A DNA stretch of 64,000 nucleotides, taken from assembly GCF_019279795.1 (NCBI RefSeq), contig NC_056731.1:870068023-870132022 (forward strand), written 5' to 3'. This stretch comes from Protopterus annectens (Eukaryota > Chordata > Ceratodontiformes > Protopteridae). Below are positions 34,991-47,115 of this stretch, piece by piece. The translations under genes and the position numbers were made by a program. Under the pieces are notes generated by a model. It was not told the origin of the DNA. It worked only from the letters and a program-made list of their open reading frames with translations, and did not search any database. Each line of letters begins with the position of its first letter. Position 1 is the first letter of the stretch.

Positions 34991-37135
34991 GCTATTATTC
35001 TGCTGTGCTTAATAAGGTTTTTTAAAGGCATGGTTACCATATTTTATTATTGATTATTTCGGCATTCAACATTTTTCTATATATTTGTAGTATGGAAGCA
35101 ATCAAATGGGTAGATTTAACTTCCTTCTCTCGAATCAGTGAATTTATTCTAAGTGTTTTTGGTCTTTGAAGTAGAATCTTAGATGTAGGAATATTGGCGA
35201 AAGATTAACTATGTTTACAATGAGTTATGTGCATATATACTTATATATTTTTCAAAAATATTTTAATTCATGATTAATTTAAATGCAATAATTATGATGC
35301 CCAAGATCACATTTTAGTGAACCTGAGGTCAATGTAGTGTTCTATTTGTAGTGGGTTGGACCATTGTCTCCTTTTGGCCATTATTGGAGACTTAGACTAA
35401 ATTTGTGTTGTCATTTGCTGGACAGGAGCCAGTCAAACATATAGCTTAAGGTGATGGACAGGTTCCTTTGTACGGTAAGTGTTTCCCGTAGTTTGGAAGT
35501 TATTAAGAGATTTTATGTTCTTCGTGAATATAATGGTTCTTCGAACTTCAGGGGTTTATTGGTTTAGAACGGATGAGATATATTTAAGTATTATATCTGG
35601 CATAGCGTCCTTTTTGTAGTGGCTCGGACCATTGTCTCCTTTTGGCCATCATTGGAGACTTAGACTAAATTTGTGTTGTCATTTGCTGTACAGGAACCAA
35701 TCAAATATGCAGCTTAAGGTGATGGATAGGTTCCTATGTATGGCAAGTGTTTCCCATAGTTTGGAAGTTATTAAGAGATTTAATGTTCTTTGTGAATATA
35801 ATGATTCTTCGAACTTCAGGGGTTTATCAGTTTAGAATGGATGAGATATATTTAAATATTATATTTGGCATAGGACCCATAGTCTTCACATTATTGGTTA
35901 TTTAGGTCATTCTCATGGTGTTAGTCACCAAATTTTAACTAATAGCAAATGAGCTTTCAAAGAGGTGTGTTTATTGAAATTGTGGCACATATCTGACATA
36001 GTATTGACTGTTCAGATTAAATATACTTGGACAATTGGTTGACCGTGAACCACTTAGCATTGATGTTTTCTGGATGTATATGTGTTTTGGGTTTGATGCA
36101 TTCTCATCATAGTTTTATGTAGAAGGCGATGGGATTGGACACTGAAGTGCATATATGAGATTCTGTTGGTTGAATATGGTTGTAGGGTAGTTTTCGAACC
36201 CGTTCACAATGAGGTTGCAAAGGGGCATATACACTTAGACTATAATATGTATTTATTGGCTGTTTAGATTAAACATGCCAATTTATTGGCTAAATATGAA
36301 CCAATTAGATTAAAAGATCTGTGGAAACGCCCTTGCGCTGATTTTGTGTATACTATGAAAATAGTCCTGTCATGAAGAATACTGTGATTGGATATAGATG
36401 GTTTTATGAGATATTATTGGTCAGAATAATTTTAGTGCTGAATTTGTGATGCTCTCAAAGATCGATCATTCTTGGTAGTTTATAGTCTTGATATATAGGT
36501 AAATTAGTGTTTAACATAAAGATCAGTGAAAGTTTTCTCTGATGTAGGGATCTAGATTTGGTTGTCATATGGAAAATTATCTGAGGTGCTGTAATTAGAG
36601 TAACAAAATGAATTTTGATTAAATTGTCGTTAGAAATTTATTGATACTAAATGTGTTTTCTTTTTAATAACAATTTTGAGACTTTTTGATATAAAGTTTT
36701 GTTCAGGTAAAACAGAGGACCTTTTTAAATAAATGGAATAAGGTTAGTCCGTATGTATCATTTTTAAAGCAGAGATTTGTGAATAAAATGATTGGATGAA
36801 TGTATGATGACCTACACGGTGATTTGTCAATAACGCTGAATGTTGATTGGATGAGGGACCGATGCATGTAGCTTTTGTTATATGATTATATGACTTTTTA
36901 TTGGTTATTTTAAGAGGGTGTGTATTAATTGATGCATTTTCATTGGCTAATGTTTTTTTAAAAAGGAATTCTTTTTGAAAATGTTTTATCTGATGAAGTT
37001 CCGTTGGTTACAGGATGAAATCCTGTATGTGCGAATAAAAGTATATTTTGACTACGTTAGTGGTTTGTGATTTCACTATTTCCAGCTCCATTTTGGCATT
37101 CTATTTCTGGAGAAACTGTTCATGCTTGTAATTGT
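34991..37135 (+). repeat. PLE-B copy 2 3' untranslated region and 3' pLTR
   Basis: The inverse of 26175-28430, including both 268-bp units and the hammerhead-like motif. It ends at the right target duplication. Confidence 0.8.
36983..37052 (+). ncRNA. candidate hammerhead ribozyme, PLE-B copy 2, 3' pLTR
   Basis: CTGATGA at 36990-36996 and GAAA at 37017-37020 with the PLE-B spacing. The stem III partner reads AGTATA instead of AGGATA, so this copy is weaker than 26291-26360. Confidence 0.5.
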
Positions 37136-37152
37136 GGTTTTATATTTGCAAC
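37136..37152 (+). repeat. right target-site duplication of the family B PLE pair
   Basis: Exact repeat of 26158-26174. Confidence 0.85.
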
Positions 37153-37239
37153 CCAACAAATGTATTAAGCTTGTGATGGATCAGCAAAAACCTGCTCACC
37201 AGCCCACAGTAAATAAAAGGCAGATGAAAGGAGTATTTT

Positions 37240-38710
37240 CAGTAGCTTCTGAATGAAGAAAACCCAATAGAAGGTGTACTGCTCCAGATACAGTCTATGA
37301 TGAAAGAAGAGAAGGAGCCCACCCTAGAAGAAATAAGAACAGCATTGAGAAAAATGAAGTTAGGGAAAGCAGCAGGCTCAGATGAGGTCATAGTAGATAT
37401 GATCAAAATGTTGAGTGAGATGGGGAGAAATGACTGCTGAGAGTAATCATAGTGGTATGGAGAGATAAGCAAACACAGATGACTGGAGAATAAGCATACT
37501 AGTCCCAGTGTACAAGAACAAAGGGGGCATCCTTAGCTGTGAGCAGTACAGAGGTATCAAACTCCTGTCACACTGCATGAAAGTTCTGGAGAGGGTGACT
37601 GATGCATGAATATGAAGAGTACTGTAAAGTAAGACAGGAGATGAGCATTTCAGATTCAGATCACAACCATCTCAATGTTTGCAGTGAGACAGATAGTTAA
37701 TAAGATGCTAGAGATGAGGAAAGAGTCCAAGTGGACATTTCTAGATAGAAGAAAGCGTTTGACAAGATCTCAATAAAGTTGATTTAGACAGTCATGTGGG
37801 TGGTTGAGGAGAAAGTAAGTCTGAATGAGGAGGTCAAAGCTAGAATCAGAGGGGCTGCAGTCAACTGGCACAGAGTGTCAGGGGTAGTGTATGATAGAGG
37901 AATGCCAAAGATGCTGAAAGTTAGGTGTACAAAACAGTAGTGCAAGAACAGATAAACAAAGCTGTCCTTAATGCAGATGATGTGGAATTACATGCAGACT
38001 CTGAACAGAAACTTCCAAGCAAATGACAGGGGAATGAATGCAAAACTGAAGGAACGTGGCATGAAACAAAGTAGAGGCAAGACAGTGGTCATGGCAGCAA
38101 ATGGGGAAATCAGAAAAAAAGCTGAAAATTGAGATAAAAGAAAAACAGTGGAGCAGGCTAACAGCTTCAAATATCTGTGAGTGCTACTTGAGGAGAAAAG
38201 AAGTCTGAATGAAAAGGTCAAAGCAAGAATGAGAGGATCTGCAGCCAAATGGCACAATGTGTCAGAAGCAGTGCCTGACATAAGAACATCAAAAAAGTTG
38301 AAGTAAGGTGTAGAAAACAATGGTGCAATCAATACTGCTGTGTTGTAGAGAAACATGGGCAGTAAAGGCAGATCAGTGAAGGAAGCTACAGGGGATGGAG
38401 ATGAAGTGCTTGAGATAGGTGGTATGATGCACAATGTGGTGTAGATGAAGAAATGAGGACACCAGAGCAGAAGCCAAAGTAGATCCAATTGGAGAGAAGG
38501 TCAAAGGGAACAGCTTATGGTGGTTCAGGCACATGTGCATAAGATTTGGGACAGACAGGAAGAAGGCAAGAGGAAACAAGGGTGCCCAGTAAAGCGATGG
38601 ATGCATTGTATGAAAGAAGACCTGCGACAGTCAGGCATGACTGTCGAAGAAGGTAGGAGAGTGTCATTGAATCGAAAGGGATGGTGACAGTTGGCATGAT
38701 ACCCCAACCC
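37240..38710 (+). pseudogene. decayed RTE-like LINE ORF2 remnant
   Basis: Short plus-strand pieces in shifting frames read like a non-LTR RT: IRTALRKMKLGKAAGSDEV near 37350, ILVPVYKNKGG near 37497, EQYRGIKLLSHCMKVLERV near 37540, SFKYL near 38165 and a C-terminal tail to about 38690. The order and motifs resemble the better-preserved RTE element at 39590-40978. The catalytic block is not readable. Many stops make it an old copy. Confidence 0.7.
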
Positions 38711-39087
38711 CATGTAGAAAATAAGAAAGAGGGGGTTGATGAGAATGATGAAAATGATGATGAACATATCTGCCTGCCCTCACCACAAGTGGAGCTCAAA
38801 AGACATTTTTATCCATTTTTAATTGAAAGTTTAAATTATTTGGTTAATGCTGTTATGTATTACAGAGTTACACAGCTGTTGTCATCCTTATAGATATTTA
38901 TCAGTGCTTTTTATTTCATTTTTTTGGGGGGTGGGGGTTCTGTATTAACTGTGTGCACTCATATGGAGCCTTAATTTTTTAATTATTTTGTGCATAATGA
39001 CTGAATACATTTATACATATTTCTTTTTTGACAGTAACTTGTTGCTTAATTTCCTTTTTTTGTTCTTTGATGTTTTGCTTCATACAG

Positions 39088-39500
39088 GGCTATAGCACCC
39101 AAGACATCTGGACCTCATAAACCTCCATACACGGATGCAGAGAATAAAGTTATCATACATACACTATGCTGACATGGCTTATTCCTCTTAGACAGAGGCC
39201 GAGGTGAAAAGTCCTCCTGTGGCCATATCTGGGAGTAAGTGGCCAACAATGTTAATGCAGTCAGAGGACTTGGTCATAATTATCAAAAAATCAAACACTG
39301 GGCCAGTGATATGGTAACAAATTCCAAACACAGAGTGTCCGCAATTGTCTGGGAATGGATGTCTATTGGGTGTGGTTCTGTCACTGAACCACCACTGACT
39401 GAGAAAGAAGAGTGCCTGTCCATGGTCAGAGATCCAGAAAGCTCAGCATGGGGTTCACAAATAATTGATGTTGGTGCTGATGTGGAGGGCAATGCAAGTG
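39088..39500 (+). pseudogene. Myb/SANT-like DNA-binding domain, first exon-like block
   Basis: One frame from about 39095 reads a Myb/SANT-like domain with two in-frame stops (TGA near 39157, TAA near 39234). It begins PPYTDAENKVII, continues WEWVANNVNAV-like spacing (VANNVNAVRGLGHNYQKIKH, then WASDMVTNSKHRVSA) and ends TEPPLTEKEECLSMV. This layout is that of Myb/SANT-like proteins related to NAIF1 and to the Myb-like partner of Harbinger transposons. CATACAG before it could be a splice acceptor. Which of these it derives from is not settled; no Harbinger transposase was found in the window. Confidence 0.62.
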
Positions 39501-39589
39501 TATGTCTACTGCTAAACTTTAGGCATGCAATATAAATACATAATTTCTTCTGGATATATAGATATAAATATTTTACATCTATATCTATG

Positions 39590-41089
<1,500 letters not shown>

Positions 41090-41975
41090 TGAGCAAGAAG
41101 GGTGGGGGAGAAGAGACACTGAGATAGAAAGAAGGATGGGGGGAACTGGACAGTAGACTTTTGTATGAGATGTTTCTTATTTTGTAGATGTAGCGGGATT
41201 GTTTTTATGGTTCTTGTGGCATTTGTATTGTGATGCTTATAATCCACATTTTGTCTCCCTTTCCTTTCTGTAGGCATATCTGGTTCTGATTTTGCATGAC
41301 CACCTGCACAAGGTATGTACATCTTTTTTATTATTACTGAACATAAAGTAGATTTATGTATATATGGCATTCCTTTTTGCATTGCATTAACATCTATTGT
41401 TTAAAATATGTTTTACATAAAAAAGTTTGATCGTTTTTTTTATTTTAGTTCTCTCTTTGTTATGTTGATTACTTATTATCATAGATGATCCTGGCACTGT
41501 GGAACTCCTACCACTTGATATCAGAGTATCAGTAGCCTTTTACGTTGGTGTTGATAAAGAGGCACAGTCTGTGGTGCAGAGACTCAGTCTGACATTGAGG
41601 TTGTTGCTCCCACATCCCCTGCACATATTTTGGATACAATCAGTATGCCTATGCATACCCATGCCATAGAGCCCTCAGACATAGTACAGGTTAAGGCTAA
41701 CACAATTGATCAGGATAGTGTGGTTACTCCAGCTGCAGAGCTGGCTGAGTCTCCCTGTAGCCATTATGAGGGCACAGTGCCACATAGGGGGGGCTGTTGG
41801 AGGTGCTCAGAGAAGGCCTGCTATCTACCTTCCTCCTGATGTCAGTGTGTTAGTAGGTTCCATATGACATATGTGTAGGGCCACCATTGAGGCACAGGCA
41901 CGTTCCACCAGGGTCTTGGAAGACAGAGTTTGAGTACTAGCTCTTTTGCATTCTGACATCTGGGACTGCCTGAAC

Positions 41976-41989
41976 ATTGTGGATGACTT
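41976..41989 (+). repeat. left target-site duplication of the mini PLE pair
   Basis: ATTGTGGATGACTT, exact repeat at 42646-42659; codes IVDD in the interrupted frame. Confidence 0.88.
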
Positions 41990-42045
41990 ATTAGCACAAA
42001 CACAAGAGCGAACAACTGTCCGTAAATTCCACTGTTTATTTGAAC

Positions 42046-42102
42046 AAAAGAAAGGTAAGCGCTTTCGGCTGTGTTACTCCAGCCTTCATCAGACAAATTT
42101 GA
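42046..42102 (-). ncRNA. hammerhead ribozyme motif, left arm of the mini pair
   Basis: On minus: CTGATGA (42092-42086), stem II GGCTG/CAGCC around GAGTAACA, GAAA (42066-42063), GCGC self-complementary stem III, TT cleavage site, then ACC. Stem I pairs GT/AC and, past an internal loop, CAAA/TTTG. Confidence 0.85.
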
Positions 42103-42489
42103 AATGCTGGTTGTGCTAATTTTATAATGCTACCAATGCAACAATTATCCAATAAATATTTTTAAAACAAATATTTACAATATGTTCTTAAATGCATATA
42201 TATTATCTATTTATTCATCTTTGGACATTATCACATTCATATTCACATTAAGTAAGGGTAGAAAAATAAAATTAAATCAAATTATCATATCAGTTCAGGT
42301 TGCATATTGATATTATAAATATATATATATGTACATTTTTATATTTCCTATATATATTTTATGTAAAAAGGAAGTATTTATGTGTTTTTACATATATTAT
42401 ATTAGTACTTGATTTAATTAGTATAAAAATAATGAATTGATTTATTGGATAATTGTTGCATTGGTAGCATTATAAAATTAGCACAACCA

Positions 42490-42555
42490 GCATTTCAAAT
42501 TTGTCTGATGAAGGCTGGAGTAACACAGCCGAAAGCGCTTACCTTTCTTTTGTTC
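42490..42555 (+). ncRNA. hammerhead ribozyme motif, right arm of the mini pair
   Basis: CTGATGA at 42505-42511, GGCTG/CAGCC stem II, GAAA at 42531-42534, GCGC stem III, TT. Core identical to the left arm. Confidence 0.85.
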
Positions 42556-42645
42556 AAATAAACAGTGGAATTTAAGGACAGTTGTTCGCTCTTGTGTTTG
42601 TGCTACTGGGCTATTTTTCACATAGTTCGTTGGTTTTTGTTCATG

Positions 42646-42659
42646 ATTGTGGATGACTT
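42646..42659 (+). repeat. right target-site duplication of the mini PLE pair
   Basis: Exact repeat of 41976-41989. Confidence 0.88.
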
Positions 42660-43035
42660 CTTGGACAGGATGAATGACACACTGGGTTGGACAATATCTG
42701 CAATGGAATGTCTGCTGTCTGTCAGTGATTGAGGTGTTCACACTCAGACATGGTAGGCCATGTGGTTGTGGTCTTGGACGTAGTCGTGATGAGAACTCAC
42801 CCACCCCACAACACTCATGTTCAGGTAGCACCATGACTTTTAACCAGGGCTGTGGAACTAGCAGAGTAACACCTGGAAGAGGTAGGTCTCATGGTTGGGG
42901 TTTACAACACTCAACTAACTACTCTACCATGCATGGCACAAACCTGTCCAAGATGCCAGGATGTAGTGCTAGCACAGTTCTTGTTTGTGTTTATGCAGAC
43001 ACCCACTTTAAAAAACAAGTTGCCCATACCACCAT

Positions 43036-43036
<1 letters not shown>

Positions 43037-43127
<91 letters not shown>
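43037..43127. repeat. (CA)n microsatellite
   Basis: About 90 bases of uninterrupted CA. Confidence 0.97.
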
Positions 43128-43130
<3 letters not shown>

Positions 43131-43180
43131 ATATAAACAGTACTGTTGACTGATATAAACAGTACTGTTGACTGATATAA
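43131..43180. repeat. 22-bp tandem repeat, just over two units
   Basis: ATATAAACAGTACTGTTGAC starts at 43131 and 43153, with a partial third unit at 43175. It abuts the CA repeat. Confidence 0.93.
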
Positions 43181-43528
43181 ATCTCTTGCTGCTACTGGTC
43201 CTGATAATTGTATACTTACTGAATAAATTGTTTGTTACTTATACACACTCACTTCTTTGATGTCAGGCTTGTTCTCTTGTATTCGACCCATTCCATTCTT
43301 TGCAAGTAATAATGGCTGTGCCCTGCCCTTTACACATTTCTTTGTGATTTAGGACTACCGATATGTCTGATGCAGAGTGGATAGCTAATGCGTGCCTACT
43401 CAGAAGCTTGCTTTAATGTAAATGTATTGCAGAAGAAATGTTTTTTATTTATTTTTCCTACTCAGTTATGAATGATTTGTTACTTAATTACTGACCCTCA
43501 TTGTATTTGTGTTAGTGTTCTTAGTAAT

Positions 43529-43547
43529 GCAGCCATACTAGAGAGTT
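43529..43547 (+). repeat. left target-site duplication of the SINE at 43548
   Basis: GCAGCCATACTAGAGAGTT, exact repeat at 43780-43798. Confidence 0.9.
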
Positions 43548-43779
43548 GTTGTGTCTTTCGGCTTTTCCCGGTTAGGGATCGCCACAGCAGAACTCCAGTC
43601 CGCTAATGATTGGCAGTAGATTTTTACGTGCTGAGTTGCCAGTCCTGGAGCACAACCTTCAACGAAGGTACGCCCATTCATGCATGTCTCCACACGGAAG
43701 ACACTCTAGCTGAGACTCGAACAGGACAACGTCTTACTGTGAGGCGATAACGCTACCGCAGCACCACCACCGCAGTTGC
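43548..43779 (-). mobile_element. SINE, shorter variant
   Basis: Minus-strand relative of the SINE at 19447-19782. On plus it begins with the tail (TCTTTCGGCTTTTCCCGG) and ends with the tRNA-like head (GAGGCGATAACGCTACCGCA). It lacks the middle part seen in the other two copies. Flanked by a perfect 19-bp duplication. Confidence 0.87.
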
Positions 43780-43798
43780 GCAGCCATACTAGAGAGTT
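43780..43798 (+). repeat. right target-site duplication of the SINE at 43548
   Basis: Exact repeat of 43529-43547. Confidence 0.9.
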
Positions 43799-45290
43799 AA
43801 TTATTGCTTATTGCAATACTTAATGATAGTAATATTGACTTGCTAAATGTTGGTTTAGTATGTTGGTCAAATGTGATACATGATGCACAGTATTGGGCCA
43901 AATCACAGCTGTATTTTGCACAAATCAGTCATAAGCTAATACTGACATTATTCTACACATAAGACATATTTCATGTTAGGGACATATGAACATTTGCATA
44001 TGAGACTCATCAGTTGGATACAGGTTCCACACTTACCATGTTAATACTGCAGCAACAAGATGCTTCCCTGGGGGTTTTCTCTGTCTGATGCTAATAACAC
44101 ATAAGCATTACATACTTAAGTAAAGGTTGTGGACTTTTGCAAGTATCGGTTTCATTTAATCTTTGTATGTGTTTAGGATCTTCACTTAGGTACTAAGTGT
44201 GTGTGCTATCCTTTGCCTCTTAGCCAGAGTCATGGCATATTATGCAGATTTGTGTCTGCCAACACCATCTGCAACTGGTGGTCCTCCCTCAGATTCCTCA
44301 TATATATATGCGGCAGCTGCTGGCCCTGCCTTTGGTCCTGGAAACTAAGATCATGCCCCTAGTTGTCCTTGTTGAAGCTGATTCCTGAGAATTATTTTGT
44401 GCAATATGGCACAGACTGTGAATATCTGGGCAGAGGTGGATGGGTTTTACAGCAGGGCACCTCCTAATGTGTCAAGACACTGGAGCCTGTAGGCATCTTT
44501 GTATCCTCGCTCATTGGGGTTGTGTGGGTTGTCCTGGGTGTCATTAGCTGATATTCCAGTGTGTAACCTGCATCCCCCATTAAATTCCGTTGTGGAAAGT
44601 CACCCCAGCAAATCTTGTTTACAGCTCATATGTTGCACACATATTGTTGATGATCCCTTGGACATTACAGAAAACCTGACAGTTTCCTGTTAATGTACCT
44701 TCTTTCCTGTTCACTGGGTGAGGCTTTTATTTCCAAGTTTTTTATTGCATAAACTTCTTGTATAGTTCTTGGTTTCTTTGCTGGGGTGTGTGAAAAACAG
44801 ATATGATCCCTTGCACACTGTAGTATTGCATTTAGAAAGTGATGTAAGAATCAGGAAGTTGAGGCAGTGACACTCATGATATATACCCTTTGGGTCTCTG
44901 CAAAGTACCTGTAGCTACTATACATAATGCTGCACATACTTTTGTTTCTACTAGAATGGGTTCTCCATGATTTCTTCTGGGCCTTACATGAGGGCAGTAA
45001 AGGTTGCATATTTCCTCTAATGTTACCCTGTCCACCCTGTATCACTGTATAATTTCTGTATCATGCAGTCCATGATAAGTCAAATGGGTTCTAAACACCC
45101 TTCACTTTCCCAAACGAGGTATGGCAGCAGCAGCACCTTGAATTAAAGCCTGTTACACATGCACGTTAATGATGGCAGCAATAACCCATACCATTTTTTC
45201 TAAGTGTAATCATGCCTGTATTCCAATGAGTTTTGGATTTTAGGACAAAAGGGAGCACTGAGTGTATTGTACAAAAAGATAAGGTAGAAA
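43799..45290. other. no gene seen
   Basis: Short frames near 44235 (MAYYADLCLPTPSATGGPP) and 44500 lack recognisable domains. Nothing else stands out. Confidence 0.45.
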
Positions 45291-45317
45291 CAAACCACGG
45301 AGTACATAAAAACTTCC

Positions 45318-45376
45318 AACTTTAATGGTGAGTGCTTTCACAGTACAACAGACTGCATCATTAGACAATCAATGTA
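45318..45376 (-). ncRNA. degenerate hammerhead motif of PLE family C
   Basis: On minus: CTAATGA (45364-45358), GCAGT/ACTGT stem II, GAAA (45339-45336), then GCACTCACC. The layout GAAA-GCxC-T resembles the mini pair. The core G of CTGATGA is changed to A, so activity is unlikely. Confidence 0.55.
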
Positions 45377-45612
45377 ACCCATCCCCTCATTTTTAAAAAA
45401 CAATGGACCAATAGTAAAATAGAGCTTAATTGGTATGAATATTTAACTATTTCATTCCATGTATCTTCCCCATAAATACATTTTTTAAAAAGCAGCCATA
45501 TAGACCAATAACATTCAAATACACATATATATTTCATTATTTCATTCCATGTGCATAGACACTTTTTACTTAAAACCCTGAAAACATTAAAGTTAGAATA
45601 TTGCATGTAGCC

Positions 45613-46455
45613 CTATCTATGTACCCCTTTGGTCTGGAGTACAGGCTTCAATGACAGTTTGTCATTCAATCCCTTCCCACAATTGGCTCTCATTCTTATA
45701 ATCCAATCCATCTCTATCTGTTCAGTGTAATTCCTAATGTCTCCCCCTCTTGGATTTTCCTTAATAAGTTTAAGTTGTACTACCATAAACTTAAAAGTAT
45801 GGTTCATATTTGTGAGTTGAACATGTTTGGCTAGGGCATTCACTTCATTGTTTTTAGAAATATCATAAATGTGTTCCCTAATTATTTCCTTTAAAGTACA
45901 ATTTGTTTTCCCTATATAGAAGGAACTACATATTTCATAACGGGCAAGATATACTAAGTTATTACTATAGCAACATGCTCCCAACTTAAATTCCCATCTT
46001 TTACCTGTGTCCGAGTGTAAGACAACTGAGGTACAATCCAAGTATTTACAGTACCTACAATTCCTACATGGGAATGTACCCATTCTGTTAATCATCTGGG
46101 GATCAGTTGTCATATTCTTAGGACCACATAACAGCATTTTTAATGATTTCTTGTTTTTATAAGTATATTGTGGATGTTCACCTATAATATTCCTGACTCT
46201 ATCATCTACACAGAGAACCTCCCAATGTTTACTATAAATGTCTTGCAGATAACTTATGTTACTTGAATATGTAATAGACATACGCATCTTGCTGTTCGTT
46301 TGTCTATTGTATGCTACTGGGGGTACTCTCTCTGAGAAGTAGGGTTTCCCCTTATTCCCTCCAAGTTCTGGTATCTTGTTTAATTTACAATCAATCTTTA
46401 ATTCAGTGTAACCCCTTCCCTTAAATCTAGTACTAGGCATGTTAAGCTCTTCCAT
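45613..46455 (-). pseudogene. PLE family C, 3' coding fragment with GIY-YIG endonuclease
   Basis: One open frame of 280 codons, 5'-truncated. The first half is the C-terminal RT/linker region (SNISYLQDIYSKHWEVL). A Cys cluster follows (FPCRNCRYCKYLDC near 46070), then the GIY-YIG domain: NLVYLARYEICSSFYIGKT near 45930, IIREHIYDI, NALAKHV, and the conserved C-terminal Trp region IEMDWIIRMRANCGKGLN. Tyr/Gly of YIGKT, Arg, His and Asn positions are kept, so this is the best-preserved PLE endonuclease in the window. Upstream the sequence stops at the CR1 end at 46464, so no RT catalytic part remains. The HHR-like motif lies about 250 bases downstream. Confidence 0.87.
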
Positions 46456-46463
46456 AAATTTTT

Positions 46464-47115
46464 CATCATAGGTTCATAGGTTCATAGGTATGTACTAGGC
46501 TATTAGCCCTAGAGCCTATATAAGCCTAGCCAAAAAGGTACCCTGGCTTTCGCCACCCAAGAAAATTATTTTCCTGTGCCCCTGTTGAGCAGAGCCACAA
46601 AAGTGATCCCTGGGGTGAATTTCCTATTTCCCATCCAATCATCAAGATTTTTCTTCAAGAGTGCTAATTTGGAGCTCTGTTTGACATAGATAGGTAGTCT
46701 GTTTCAGAGTATGGGAAGTCTCTGGGACAGGGATCTATCCCTCCAGCATGTTCTGTTTATTGTGGTGACAAGGTTTAGGTCCCTAGAGCATGTAGCTCAG
46801 AGGGATTGGGATTTCTTTAAGTGGAGCATGTCCAAGAGCTCTGGGTTTGACATAGCTTTGTATGTTAGGCAGAGATCGCCTCTGAGTAGGCGATATGTGA
46901 CGGAGTAAAGCTGGAGTTTTTTGAGACGGTCTGCGTAGGGCATCTGTTTGAGGCCAGTAATCCTCTTTGTGAGGTATTCTGTGCCCTTTCCAGTTGTTTT
47001 AGATGTCTTGTGAGGTACATACCAAAAGGGGCGTTGTACTCTATAATGGGTCTAATGAGTGATGAGTAGAGGGGCTGCCAATCTATATGTCCTAAGTCCT
47101 TGCCCTTTAACTATG
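46464..47115 (-). mobile_element. CR1 LINE, 5'-truncated 3' end
   Basis: Starts on plus with three ATAGGTTC units, then the CR1 3' untranslated sequence seen at 22556 and 56975. Near 47010-47090 the minus strand reads the C-terminal RT tail (the EYNAPF stretch, plus GGGGCGTTGTACTC on plus, shared with 57516). It abuts the truncated PLE-C frame. Confidence 0.82.

Larger units (their letters stand above)
26175..37135. mobile_element. inverted head-to-head pair of Penelope-like elements, family B
   Basis: Copy 1 is on minus (26175 to about 33345) with pLTR, ORF2 and ORF1 all represented. Copy 2 is on plus (about 33346 to 37135), 5'-truncated within the RT. As in PLE-A, 3' ends point outward and a single target duplication (17 bp) encloses both copies. 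A SINE has inserted in the central pLTR (31917-32240). Sequence is clearly different from family A, so this is an independent element. Confidence 0.88.
41990..42645. mobile_element. non-coding inverted pair of PLE-type terminal repeats
   Basis: About 656 bases with inverted arms (about 41995-42158 and 42440-42600), each carrying a hammerhead motif that points outward. The centre is AT-rich and not palindromic, and no protein is coded. The right arm extends about 45 bases further at its outer end than the left. A 14-bp duplication flanks the pair. Its architecture is that of the PLE-A and PLE-B pairs reduced to terminal repeats, so it looks like a non-autonomous derivative. Confidence 0.82.
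41485..42780 (+). pseudogene. Myb/SANT-like gene, later exon-like block interrupted by a PLE pair
   Basis: After a good acceptor (ATTATCATAG, 41475-41484) a frame opens with DDPGTVELLPLDIR, shifts near 41585 to ETQSDIEVVAPTSPAHILDT (to about 41840), and resumes at 41872 with ATIEAQARSTRVLEDR and HSDIWDCLNIVDD. The PLE-derived insert at 41990-42645 splits it; after the insert the frame continues FLDRMNDTLGWTISAMECL. Deleting the insert and one target copy restores an uninterrupted reading there. Gly/Arg-rich text follows (to about 42900). A linker, a helical C-terminal stretch and a basic tail after a Myb/SANT domain fit NAIF1-like or Harbinger Myb-like proteins. Linkage to 39088-39500 is inferred from order and orientation. 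Confidence 0.55.

Noticed and set aside
38373-38799. Minus-strand Ser/Phe/Leu-rich ORFs up to 166 codons near 38 kb
   Set aside because: They are antisense to the purine-rich RTE-like remnant on plus; composition reflects that strand.
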